Source: Caballeronia sp.
Lineage (GTDB): Bacteria > Pseudomonadota > Gammaproteobacteria > Burkholderiales > Burkholderiaceae
NCBI RefSeq assembly: GCF_028292365.1
Contig: NZ_JAQGMM010000311.1
Span: forward strand, 1-37,470
Direction: 5' to 3'
Length of the DNA stretch: 37,470 bases
Under the pieces are notes generated by a model. That model was not told the origin of the DNA. It saw nothing but the letters and a program-made list of their open reading frames with translations, and made no database searches. Positions 7,927 to 15,245 of the stretch are shown piece by piece. The first letter of the stretch is position 1. Every line of letters begins with the position of its first letter. A program made the translations under genes and the position numbers.

Positions 7927-8964
7927 TCAGGAAGCTTCGGCGCGCAGTTTAAGCAAACGGTCGACCAGCGGCTCGAGATCGAGCGAGTTCACACGTCGAA
8001 TAGTTTCGACAGGACCGGCCGGCAGCGCGTCGTAACCCGCGCACGCGCCGAGGATCGCGCCGAGCATGGCGGCGATCGTGTCGGTGTCGCCACCCAGGCT
8101 CGCTGCAGCCCCCAGGGCGGCTTCGATCGTGCTGTCGCGTGTATGCAGATCAAAGGCCAGCGCGAAGGTCGCTACGACTGATTCCTGCGATGCCACCGAC
8201 GTACCGATCACGTCGTAGATCGTGTCCGCCACCTCCTGCCCGGCGCAGTTGCGCATCAGCTCGCGGGCATGGCGAATGCGCGGCGCAATGCGCCCGCCTG
8301 CAACCCAGAAGCCGCGGCTCTCGGCGGTCTCGGCCATGGAAATGCCGGCTTCCAGCGCCTCGCCCAGGCTCGCGCCGTTCAGTCCGGCCGAGACCGCCGC
8401 AGCCACCGCCGCCGCGCTCGAAATGCCGAGCGTGGTGTTATGCGTCACCACACACGATTGCACGACGGCATCGAGAAACAGGTCCTGGTGACGCAGGTCA
8501 AACGCGATCCCGACTGGCGTCACGCGCATGGCCGCGCCGTTGGTCGTACCGAAACGGCCCGTGCGCAGCGGATCTTCGCCAGCGGCAATGCGCACGATGG
8601 CCTGTTTCGTCGATGGCCCGAGCAGGTCGAGCGACCCACGCGCCTTCATCGACGCTTCCCATTCGATCAACGCGTGCGCGAACGCCATTGGTTCGATCTT
8701 GCCGTTGCCGTCCGCCAGCAAATGCGCAACGAGGACCGCTTGTTCCGTGTCGTCGGTGATGGAGCCAGCCTGAAGACCCGGTGCGATCGGTTGATCCGGA
8801 AACGCATTTTCCAGCTTGTCGATCCGCCCAAATTGCTCGACGATGCGCTCGCGGCTCAGTGACTGGGTCGGCATGCCGAACGCGTCGCCGAGTGCGAGAC
8901 CGTAGAAGGCGCCGCGTGCGCGATCCGCCAACGTGGGATGATTCAAAAGCAAAGACGAAGACAT
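7927..8964 (-). CDS. ADP-ribosylglycohydrolase-fold hydrolase (YegU-like)
   Basis: 345 residues. The dinuclear metal site motifs are present: GAFYGLALGDAFGMPTQ near residue 20, GSITDDTEQAVL (TDDT) near 67, and a C-terminal ASLGGDTDTIAAMLGAILGA. This fold (DraG/ARH) cleaves N- or O-glycosidic bonds to ADP-ribose. In metabolic operons, members may instead remove ribose from a nucleoside-like compound. Its ATG shares one base with the TGA of the GntR gene (TGATG), so translation is coupled. The permease/kinase context favours a catabolic N-ribosyl substrate over protein de-ADP-ribosylation; that is inference. Confidence 0.92.
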   Translation of the reverse strand: MSSSLLLNHPTLADRARGAFYGLALGDAFGMPTQSLSRERIVEQFGRIDKLENAFPDQPIAPGLQAGSITDDTEQAVLVAHLLADGNGKIEPMAFAHALIEWEASMKARGSLDLLGPSTKQAIVRIAAGEDPLRTGRFGTTNGAAMRVTPVGIAFDLRHQDLFLDAVVQSCVVTHNTTLGISSAAAVAAAVSAGLNGASLGEALEAGISMAETAESRGFWVAGGRIAPRIRHARELMRNCAGQEVADTIYDVIGTSVASQESVVATFALAFDLHTRDSTIEAALGAAASLGGDTDTIAAMLGAILGACAGYDALPAGPVETIRRVNSLDLEPLVDRLLKLRAEAS

Positions 8965-9695
8965 CAGAATTCCAGGTGTAGTGCGAAAAAAGCCGGGTCC
9001 AGCAAGCTCACGACATATTCAATAATCCGTTCATCCCGGTCCCGCGTGATACGCCGCGAACGCAGGAATGAGGTACCGGTACGACGCTTGAGCAGGCGTG
9101 CATCAGCCGCTTCAAGGCCGACCACTTCGGCCCACTGCTCGCCGTGATGCGGCACCATGCCATGCTCGATCAGCGTCCGGTTCAACGAGCCGCCTACCAG
9201 CCCTTCCAGCGGCAACGCGGCGAGGTCGTCGTTAAATGGCAAACGACTGCGTTCGAGCGAAATGCACTGCGCCTGCGCGTCAACGCCGATCACGCGCATC
9301 CGGTCGATTGCTACGAAGGTCGTGCGCTCAAGCTTCAACTCTTGCGCAAGCGCCTCGTCTTCGACCAGCGCAATCTGCAGCAAACGGGTCTGCGCACCAC
9401 CCGCTTTTTCTATCGCGGTGGTCCAGCCGAGCGTCCCGTCAAGCGCCTGACCGTTGAACGTCACAAACGAACCGATACCGCCCTTACGCGTAATCAAACC
9501 GCCGCTGGTCAGCAGGTCGAGCCCCTTGCGAACGGTATTCCGGCTAACCGCGAAGCGCTCGACCAACTCGTTCTCGCTTTCCAGTTGCTGCCCGAACGGC
9601 AGACGCCCGGTGAGGATCTCCTGCTCGATCGTGGCGGCAACCATATGCGCCTTCGAGCGCCCGACCTCTGCGGTTTTTACTGCCCGTTTAACCAT
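8964..9695 (-). CDS. GntR/HutC-family transcriptional regulator (YegW-like, UTRA effector domain)
   Basis: 243 residues from ATG 9695, supported by an AGGAG site 8 bases upstream. The upstream in-frame extension to 9749 has no ribosome site. The GntR winged helix is clear: IEQEILTGRLPFGQQLESENELVERFAVSRNTVRKGLDLLTSGGLITRKGGIGSFV (about 22-78). The rest matches the UTRA ligand-binding fold (LERTTFVAIDRMRVIG, then ISLERSRLPF). As first gene of the hydrolase-permease-kinase operon it is probably an autoregulated repressor released by the imported compound or its phosphorylated product. Confidence 0.92.
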   Translation of the reverse strand: MVKRAVKTAEVGRSKAHMVAATIEQEILTGRLPFGQQLESENELVERFAVSRNTVRKGLDLLTSGGLITRKGGIGSFVTFNGQALDGTLGWTTAIEKAGGAQTRLLQIALVEDEALAQELKLERTTFVAIDRMRVIGVDAQAQCISLERSRLPFNDDLAALPLEGLVGGSLNRTLIEHGMVPHHGEQWAEVVGLEAADARLLKRRTGTSFLRSRRITRDRDERIIEYVVSLLDPAFFALHLEF

Positions 9696-10032
9696 GGTGT
9701 GACTCCTGTGCCTATGAGGTTGGAAGGTCCAGTCTCTGTAAAAGCACAAGTATGCACATGTTTTGTTTAAAAGCGGCGTATGAAAATTGATTGAAAGCTT
9801 CAGAACTTTGCGTATCCTTTGCGTAGCCTTAATCTCAGTTGTCTGTTCCTTTTATGACCCTTTATCAAGAACATGTAGGAACATGTACAAAATTTAAGGC
9901 GTCATATTGCGATGGTCAAGCAGGAATTAATGAGGGGAAACCCTTGGGGTTTTGCCAGACGGTGGCCGGGCGGCAACGCGCGGGTCGGGCGCATTGTTGA
10001 GGAAGGAGCCGGTCGTGGCTCCCTCCCTATTT
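9696..10032. other. Intergenic region: GntR operon promoter side and thrS-like 3' end
   Basis: No open frame looks real here. The GntR side is AT-rich (9750-9895) and holds three ACATGT hexamers at 9756-9761, 9871-9876 and 9881-9886. The last two lie in a 10-bp direct repeat (GAACATGTAG/C). They are candidate GntR operator half-sites. At the other end a GGAGCC/GGCTCC hairpin (10005-10010/10017-10022) lies just after the stop of the synthetase gene. It may end that transcript, although the T-run is on the plus-strand side. Confidence 0.5.
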
Positions 10033-11268
10033 TTACGATCGGGCTTTAGCGGGCGGCCGCGCCATCTCCCGCAAACGTTCGATGCCTGCTTGTATAGGGA
10101 AGGTATTTTGCGTGCCATCCCGAAGTCGCAGCGACACCGTCTCGTCGCGCTGGTCGCGCGCGCCTACCGTGATGAAAATAGGGATCCGCTGTTCGCGCGC
10201 ATCGACGATCTTTCGTTCAAGCCGTTCAGGCCTGTCGTCGAACACTGCCTTTAAGTTCGCGTCATCAAGCAAGTCCATCACGCGTTGTCCATAGCCCGCG
10301 CTGGCATCCGACACCGTTGCCACCGTCACCTGATCGGGCGCAAGCCACAGGGGCAGCCAACCTTCATGATGCTCAAGAAGCATCGCGATAAATCGCTCCA
10401 TGCTACCCAGGACCGCGTGGTGAATCATCGCCGGGCGAAGGTGCTCGTTTTCGGACGAGACAAAGCTTGCATCGAGGCGATCTGGCAAGACGAAATCAAG
10501 CTGGATCGTTCCACACTGCCAACTACGGTTGCGGCTATCCATAAGATGGAATTCGAGTTTCGGACCATAGAAAGCGCCTTCTCCCGGACGCACATCGAAC
10601 GTCAGGCCGGCGGACGCCGCGGCCTTCGCGAGCGCTTCTTCCGCGCGATCCCAGACCGCATCATCACCCGCTCTCTGATCCGGACGCGTAGCCAGGCGCA
10701 CGTGGAACGTCGAGAAACCAAGGTCGGCATAGACCACGCGAAGCAGGTCGCAAAACCGCCCTACTTCGGCTTCCACCTGATCTTCCATGCAGAAGACATG
10801 GGCATCGTCTTGCGTGAAAGCGCGGGTGCGCTTCAATCCCTCGAGCGACCCCGAAGGCTCGTCGCGATGGCACGCGCCAAACTCGCTGTACCGGATTGGC
10901 AAGTCGCGATAAGAACGAATCCGCTGGTTGAAAATCTGCACATGACAAGGACAGCTCATGGGTTTCAGGCAATGCGGCTGGCTTTCGTTGGCCCCATCGT
11001 GAGCTTCATCATGGCTGGCGCTCACCGAATACATGCCGGCCTGAAATTTATCCCAATGCCCGCTGCGCTCCCAAAGCGAACGTGCCAGTAGTTGCGGCGT
11101 ACGCACTTCGCGAAATCCCGCGCCCCGCATTCGACGCCGGATGTAATCCTCCACTACCCGATAAAGCTCCCACCCACGCGGATGCCAGAACACCATTCCA
11201 GGTCCTTCGTCCTGCTGATGGAAGAGATCCAGTTGATAACCTAACTGCCGATGATCGATATCGTCCAC
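10033..11268 (-). CDS. thrS: Short threonyl-tRNA synthetase paralogue (catalytic plus anticodon domains only)
   Basis: 411 residues from GTG 11268, chosen for GGAG 6 bases upstream; a TTG at 11289 is in frame but lacks a site. The protein starts almost at class II motif 1 (GPGMVFWHPRGWELYRVVE), so the N-terminal TGS and editing domains of the usual ~635-residue ThrRS are absent. Motif 2 (SEFGACHRDEPSGSLEGL) and motif 3 (HHAVLGSMERFIAML) are intact. The zinc ligands are kept: Cys106 in PMSCPCH and His157 in FTQDDAH, 51 residues apart as in E. coli, plus the His of the HHAVLGS segment. The C-terminal half-domain WLAPDQVTVATVSD binds the anticodon. The conserved Gly of MNCPGH is Cys108 here. A Thr-codon leader attenuator precedes the gene, and the ribosomal-protein neighbours of housekeeping thrS are absent, so it is a secondary copy. 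Confidence 0.93.
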   Translation of the reverse strand: MDDIDHRQLGYQLDLFHQQDEGPGMVFWHPRGWELYRVVEDYIRRRMRGAGFREVRTPQLLARSLWERSGHWDKFQAGMYSVSASHDEAHDGANESQPHCLKPMSCPCHVQIFNQRIRSYRDLPIRYSEFGACHRDEPSGSLEGLKRTRAFTQDDAHVFCMEDQVEAEVGRFCDLLRVVYADLGFSTFHVRLATRPDQRAGDDAVWDRAEEALAKAAASAGLTFDVRPGEGAFYGPKLEFHLMDSRNRSWQCGTIQLDFVLPDRLDASFVSSENEHLRPAMIHHAVLGSMERFIAMLLEHHEGWLPLWLAPDQVTVATVSDASAGYGQRVMDLLDDANLKAVFDDRPERLERKIVDAREQRIPIFITVGARDQRDETVSLRLRDGTQNTFPIQAGIERLREMARPPAKARS

Positions 11269-11324
11269 AACGCTCTCCGTTAAATTCAAGGGCCGTCACG
11301 GACAAGGAGCGCTGCACAACGCAA

Positions 11325-11353
11325 AAGGCCCCGTCCGTTTCCGGCGGGGCCTT
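11325..11353 (-). terminator. Attenuator hairpin in the thrS-like leader
   Basis: On the minus strand AAGGCCCCG-CC pairs with GG-A-CGGGGCCTT around a GGAAAC loop: eleven base pairs with one bulge. It is followed directly by two more T residues (CCTTTTG). It lies between the Thr-rich leader peptide and the synthetase start codon, the position of a classical attenuator. The ascending arm contains CCCGCC (11348-11343), which can instead pair with GGCGGG (11405-11400) just after the Thr codons of the leader. Confidence 0.8.
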
Positions 11354-11375
11354 CTGAAAAACGCATCTCGATACT

Positions 11376-11459
11376 TTATCGCGCACGCCCTCCAGACGAC
11401 CCGCCTGAGAAGGTGGTCGTGGTAGTCGCGGTCGTGAGGGTGAAGAGATGCGAGTTCAT
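11376..11459 (-). CDS. Threonine-rich leader peptide of the thrS-like gene (27 aa)
   Basis: ATG 11459 to TAA 11376 reads MNSHLFTLTTATTTTTF, then serine, glycine and arginine to residue 27. Eight of residues 7-16 are Thr, encoded by ACC, ACG and ACT. The arrangement of leader, terminator and synthetase gene parallels the E. coli thr operon leader (thrL). Ribosome stalling at the Thr codons would leave GGCGGG (codons 19-20) free to capture the terminator arm. No Shine-Dalgarno sequence is seen before the ATG. An 8-base segment, CGCATCTC, in codons 3-6 is complementary to GAGATGCG (11369-11362) just ahead of the terminator, giving another possible leader helix. Confidence 0.8.
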   Translation of the reverse strand: MNSHLFTLTTATTTTTFSGGSSGGRAR

Positions 11460-11496
11460 GGTGCTAACAATAAAGGCCTTTGGGGCCTGACGTCAA
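11459..11496 (-). promoter_or_regulatory. Candidate promoter of the thrS-like leader transcript
   Basis: The minus strand shows TTGACG (11496-11491), an 18-base spacer and TATTGT (11472-11467). The expected start point is about 7 bases further on, at or within a base or two of the leader ATG (11459), so the leader mRNA could be leaderless. The spacer holds a short palindrome, AGGCC-CCAAA-GGCCT. An AT-rich stretch further up (11500-11530) could hold another promoter. Confidence 0.5.
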
Positions 11497-11588
11497 CATC
11501 GTTATTTAAGAACATTAAATCGCAAGACGATGCGAACCCGGACGTTTTGGACGACACGTACCGGGTTCGCAATAGCTTTGCTCCTACA

Positions 11589-13721
11589 TCAAGCCAGCAC
11601 CGTCACTGGAGCAACCGCAGCCGGATCGCTGATACTCGGGCGGCCGTTTTCAACGTGACCTGCAAGACGGCGCAAGAACGTAGGATCGTCGTTGCTGGTG
11701 ACGCTCAGATCGTACCAGTGATGACTCGCGGACAGAACCCACGACGCTGCCATGGTTCCCAACGACGGCACCACCACCGAACGCGGCTGCGCGCCGTACG
11801 CGTTGTCGGCCACCGACAAGTGCGCAATGCCACGGCCGCGGTTCGTGAACTGCAGGGACACGTTGCCGTTCGCGACATCGTATTGCACCGCCAATTCGGG
11901 GGCAGCCGGCGGATTCGACACACTGCCGCTTCCCGGCGGCGTCAACGAACCAGCAAAATCGCGCACGAATCCGTTCGGACCATAGACGGTGAACGCATAG
12001 ATGCCCGCGGTCCTGTTGATGTCGAAGCTGTCGCGCACGGTCTTGCCCGCTTCAACCGTATAGCGCCACGGACCGTCGGTACGGTTCTTTGAATAGACAT
12101 AGAAGTGCGCGCCCTGCGTGCCGGTATTGGCGAAGTGAAGCGTAAATGTCTTGTTGCCCGCATCGAGACTGCTTTGCACATACAACTCGTAGGGCAACGC
12201 GCGGGCGAAGCGCGTACCGGGTTCCTGCGGATCGATCACACCAGGCACGGCCGGCACTGTCGGCGCCGGTTGCGTGGCACATTGATTGTCCGCGATCGTC
12301 TTGTAGTTGCTGGTGTCGGGCAACGCCGGCATCTGTGCATCGGGCGTACGGAAATCGAAGGCCGTGGTCAAGTCGCCGCATACCGCACGACGCCACGGCG
12401 TAATGTTCGGCTCCATCACCCCAAAGCGCGTTTCAATAAAACGAATCACCGACGTGTGATCGAACACTTGCGAACAAACGAAACCGCCCTTGGTCCACGG
12501 TGAAACGACCGTCATGGGTACGCGCGGGCCGAGGCCGTAAGGCAGGCCGTCGGCGGTATAGCTGCCGCCGCGTCCCGGATTAACCACCGTATGGAGTTCG
12601 CCCTCGGTTGTCACCGTCGACAAACCTTGCGCCCGCGACATGGGCGGCTGCGGCGGCACGAGGTGATCGAAGAAACCATCGTTCTCGTCGTACATGATGA
12701 ACAGCACCGTCTTGCTCCAGACTTCCGGATTAGCGGTCAGCGCATCAAGGATTGTCGACGTGTATTCCGCCCCGTAAGCCGGCGTGTATTTCGGGTGTTC
12801 CGAGTACGCTGCGGGCGGACACAACCACGATACTTGCGGCAATTTATTCGCCAGCACGTCGGCCTTCAGGTCGTCGATCGTGCGCACTGCGTTCGCGCGC
12901 AACTGCAGCGAAGAGCCTTGCGGTGCGTTGATGATGTTCGTGAAATTTTGCAGGATGTTGGTGCCGTAATTGCCGTTCAGCGGATCGTCGCCGGTCAGGC
13001 CTTGCTGGTAGATCTGCCACGAGATACCGGCCGCTTCCAGACGTTCCGGATAGGTCGTCCACGAGAGCAACTGATATTTCGGCGGACCGTCGCCATCCAC
13101 AAAGTCGTTGTTGTCGAGCAGCGGGCCGCCTTTCGTGCCGGTCGGATCGACCATGCCCGTCATCAGATACGCGCGGTTCGGATGCGTCGGGCCGGGCAGC
13201 GAGCAGAAGTAGGAATCGCAGACGGTGAAGGCATCGGCAAGCGCGTAGTGAAACGGAATGTCGCTGCGCAAGTGATAACCCATCGTCATATCCGTCTTGT
13301 ACGCGGGCCATTGGTCGTAACGGCCATTATTGATCGCGTAGTGAGTCGGGTACCAATTGTGGTCCAGGTCGCCTACGCACTGCGCGCTGGTCGTCAGGGT
13401 ATTCAGATGAAACGGCAGCACCGGTTTCGTCGCATCTTCCTTCGACGGCTGGAACCATACCGGCTGGCCGCTCGGCAACGGGATCGGGAAGCGGTCGTTG
13501 TACCCGCGTACGCCACGCATATGGCCGAAGTAGTGATCGAAGGAACGGTTCTCCTGCATGAACACCACAATGTGTTCAACGTCATTGATCGATCCGGTGC
13601 GCCCCGACGCCGGAATGGCGAGTGCTTTGCGAATGGACTCGGGGAACACGGTCAGCGCGGCGGCGGCGCCGGCTGAAGTGGCAACAGTCTGCAGGAAACG
13701 GCGGCGGCTATTCAATGTCAT
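11589..13721 (-). CDS. plcN: Non-haemolytic, phosphocholine-type phospholipase C (Tat-exported)
   Basis: 710 residues, the usual length for Burkholderia/Pseudomonas PlcN-type enzymes. The N-terminus NSRRRFLQTVATSAGAAAALTVF is a twin-arginine signal. The phosphoesterase domain opens with VEHIVVFMQENRSFDHYFGHMRGVRGYNDR and includes PGPTHPNRAYLMTG, ILDALTANPEVWSKTVLFIMYDENDGFFDH and GLGPRVPMTVVSPWTKGGFVCSQVFDHTSV. These contain the Asp, Glu, Asn and His metal and catalytic residues of the family. Two C-terminal beta domains (DUF756-type) follow from about residue 500. It hydrolyses phosphatidylcholine or phosphatidylethanolamine in the periplasm or outside the cell. GAGGTGA precedes ATG 13721. 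plcN is a family-level symbol; the exact paralogue is not settled. Confidence 0.93.
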   Translation of the reverse strand: MTLNSRRRFLQTVATSAGAAAALTVFPESIRKALAIPASGRTGSINDVEHIVVFMQENRSFDHYFGHMRGVRGYNDRFPIPLPSGQPVWFQPSKEDATKPVLPFHLNTLTTSAQCVGDLDHNWYPTHYAINNGRYDQWPAYKTDMTMGYHLRSDIPFHYALADAFTVCDSYFCSLPGPTHPNRAYLMTGMVDPTGTKGGPLLDNNDFVDGDGPPKYQLLSWTTYPERLEAAGISWQIYQQGLTGDDPLNGNYGTNILQNFTNIINAPQGSSLQLRANAVRTIDDLKADVLANKLPQVSWLCPPAAYSEHPKYTPAYGAEYTSTILDALTANPEVWSKTVLFIMYDENDGFFDHLVPPQPPMSRAQGLSTVTTEGELHTVVNPGRGGSYTADGLPYGLGPRVPMTVVSPWTKGGFVCSQVFDHTSVIRFIETRFGVMEPNITPWRRAVCGDLTTAFDFRTPDAQMPALPDTSNYKTIADNQCATQPAPTVPAVPGVIDPQEPGTRFARALPYELYVQSSLDAGNKTFTLHFANTGTQGAHFYVYSKNRTDGPWRYTVEAGKTVRDSFDINRTAGIYAFTVYGPNGFVRDFAGSLTPPGSGSVSNPPAAPELAVQYDVANGNVSLQFTNRGRGIAHLSVADNAYGAQPRSVVVPSLGTMAASWVLSASHHWYDLSVTSNDDPTFLRRLAGHVENGRPSISDPAAVAPVTVLA

Positions 13722-13827
13722 TTTGATTCACCTCATGGCGTCATGATAGATGCGGCAATGCCGTCCCGGTCGAAGGACTCGATCAGGATGGGGATTCTTG
13801 TTCACTTGAAAGCGGTGGCTTTTCGCG

Positions 13828-14097
13828 TCACTGGGACGAGTCAGGCGCGGAGTGAAGAACAGGTGCTACCTGTTGCGCGTCCGCCGCGAGGCTTGCCTGA
13901 GCGGCCGCAATGGGACTGCTCGCCGCCTGGTCATCGGACGGCGCTGACAGCACGAGCGGCTCGACGGCGCTGGCTGGCAACGACGCGTTAGCCGAGGCTT
14001 GTTGTGCGGCGCCGACGCTTGCCTGGTCGTCTGGTCCGCAGGCAGCAAGCGCCAGCGTCGCCAGTGCCGTCAATGCCAATGTCGCGGTCCGTCTCAT
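13828..14097 (-). CDS. Small alanine-rich lipoprotein (89 aa)
   Basis: ATG 14097 (MRRTATLALTALATLALAAC) gives a type II signal peptide with lipobox LAAC, so Cys20 would be lipidated. The mature part is low-complexity Ala/Ser/Gln/Pro with no recognisable domain. GGAG precedes the start. An upstream in-frame start at 14235 would put the signal in mid-protein and is rejected. It ends about 100 bases before the phospholipase start in the same direction, so the two may share a transcript. Function unknown. Confidence 0.75.
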   Translation of the reverse strand: MRRTATLALTALATLALAACGPDDQASVGAAQQASANASLPASAVEPLVLSAPSDDQAASSPIAAAQASLAADAQQVAPVLHSAPDSSQ

Positions 14098-14280
14098 GAT
14101 GTCTCCGCTGGGTTCGAAGGTTCGCGCAAACGTTTTCGTTTGATCGCGGACGCCAGTCTGCAGACGAATCAAGAAAGTTTTGTGAAATATCTGGTAAGGC
14201 TTGGTGAGGTTCAACGAGGCAGGAAAATCTGTCAATTAGCTTACGTATTGTTATGCATCGCAGATTGCGAATTCAAAAAC

Positions 14281-14298
14281 TAGTTGCATAGCGAATCA
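14281..14298. promoter_or_regulatory. Candidate MarR operator ahead of the regulator gene
   Basis: TAGTTGCATAGCGAATCA lies 21 bases before the MarR start. It matches 14 of the first 15 bases of the site in front of the tautomerase gene (14749-14766). The right arm is degenerate (AATCA instead of AACTA). Confidence 0.6.
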
Positions 14299-14318
14299 TT
14301 TTCTCCTAGAGTGTCTCC

Positions 14319-14735
14319 ATGTTCGATCACTGCATTTACTTCAACACAACGGCACTCGCGCGAAGCCTTGAGCGCGAGTGGGCGAGTGCGTACAAGACGT
14401 TTGGCCTCACGCCGCCGCAGGGATTCATGCTGCGCGCGGTGCTGGCGAAGCCTGGCATCGTGCAAAGCGAGTTGGCCTCTGAACTCGCCATTTCTCGATC
14501 CACTGCAACGCGTACGCTGGACGGTTTGCAGAAGTTGATGTTTATCGAACGCCGGCTTACCGCATCCGACGGACGCGAGACCGCCATTCATCCCACTGGC
14601 GAGGCGCTGCGAATCAAGGATCCGTTGAACGCTGCAAGTGCCGCGGTCACCAAGCGTTTGAAGGCTGAACTCGGTGAGGAACGTTTTGCGACCACGGTCG
14701 CAAGCGTGAAAGATGCACGGTCGAGCCTCGACTGA
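14319..14735 (+). CDS. MarR-family transcriptional regulator
   Basis: 138 residues. The winged helix-turn-helix is visible: TPPQGFMLRAVLAKPGIVQSELASELAISRSTATRTLDGLQKLMFIERRLTASDGRETAIHPTGEAL (about 28-94). The wing is DGRETAIH. The dimerisation helices flank it, as is usual for this family. It is followed after 45 bases by a tautomerase-fold gene, and an almost identical operator-like sequence precedes each gene. The protein therefore probably represses itself and its neighbour, relieved by a small aromatic or oxidative signal; the ligand is unknown. Confidence 0.9.
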   Translation: MFDHCIYFNTTALARSLEREWASAYKTFGLTPPQGFMLRAVLAKPGIVQSELASELAISRSTATRTLDGLQKLMFIERRLTASDGRETAIHPTGEALRIKDPLNAASAAVTKRLKAELGEERFATTVASVKDARSSLD

Positions 14736-14748
14736 TTTTTTTACTAAA

Positions 14749-14766
14749 TAGTTGTATAGCGAACTA
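14749..14766. promoter_or_regulatory. Candidate MarR operator ahead of the tautomerase gene
   Basis: TAGTTGTATAGCGAACTA is an inverted repeat with TAGTT/AACTA arms. It sits between the MarR stop and the tautomerase start, with ribosome site GGAGATGG after it. The shared core with 14281-14298 supports binding by one regulator. Confidence 0.65.
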
Positions 14767-14780
14767 ATTGGAGATGGAAA

Positions 14781-15170
14781 ATGCCGATTTTGAACGTGAA
14801 GGTAAGCATTGAAAAATCGCCCGAGGCTGTTACGGCCATATCGGACATGTTGCTTGAACTGACCTCGAGCATCCTGGGCAAGAAGCGAGAGGTGACGGCG
14901 ATCACCATTCAGTTCATTGATCCGGATAGCTGGGTGATTGGTGGCCGGCTGCTAAGCGAGCAGAAAAGATCCAGCTTCTATTTCGATATCAAGATCACCG
15001 ACGAAACGAATACGAAGGATGAGAAGGCGCGGTATATCTCGGCTGTTTTTGAAGGGTTCGGCAGGATATTGGGCGATCTGCATGAAGAGAGCTATATCCA
15101 TGTCGAAGATGTCAGGGCGGCTTCATATGGGTACGGAGGACGCACGCAGGAATATCGCTACCATCACTGA
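14781..15170 (+). CDS. Tautomerase-superfamily (4-oxalocrotonate tautomerase-like) protein
   Basis: 129 residues. It begins Met-Pro, so removal of Met would expose the catalytic N-terminal Pro1 of the tautomerase superfamily (MPILNVKVS). The beta-alpha-beta fold follows (SPEAVTAISDMLLELTSSILGKKREVTAITIQFID), with a second half of similar layout, as in MIF/cis-CaaD-sized members. Such enzymes move double bonds in keto-enol substrates or hydrate/dehalogenate them. It is probably co-regulated with the upstream MarR gene. The substrate is not visible. Confidence 0.82.
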   Translation: MPILNVKVSIEKSPEAVTAISDMLLELTSSILGKKREVTAITIQFIDPDSWVIGGRLLSEQKRSSFYFDIKITDETNTKDEKARYISAVFEGFGRILGDLHEESYIHVEDVRAASYGYGGRTQEYRYHH

Positions 15171-15245
15171 GTTTTCTCGCTCGCACTGCGCGGACAGCTG
15201 GTTCTGCCAGAGTTCTGCCACAGTTCCGCCGGCGCGAGCGAACCA

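Noticed and set aside
10005-10022. GGAGCC/GGCTCC hairpin as a strong intrinsic terminator of the thrS-like gene
   Set aside because: The T-run (ATTTTTA) is on the plus-strand side, so on the minus transcript it precedes the stem; kept only as a possible 3' structure.
10285-11091. 268-codon plus-strand open frame opposite the thrS-like gene
   Set aside because: Lies wholly within a confirmed synthetase gene and has no family features.
12591-13676. 361-codon plus-strand open frame opposite the phospholipase C gene
   Set aside because: Shadow frame of the phospholipase gene, extremely Arg/His/Val-rich, no recognisable motif.
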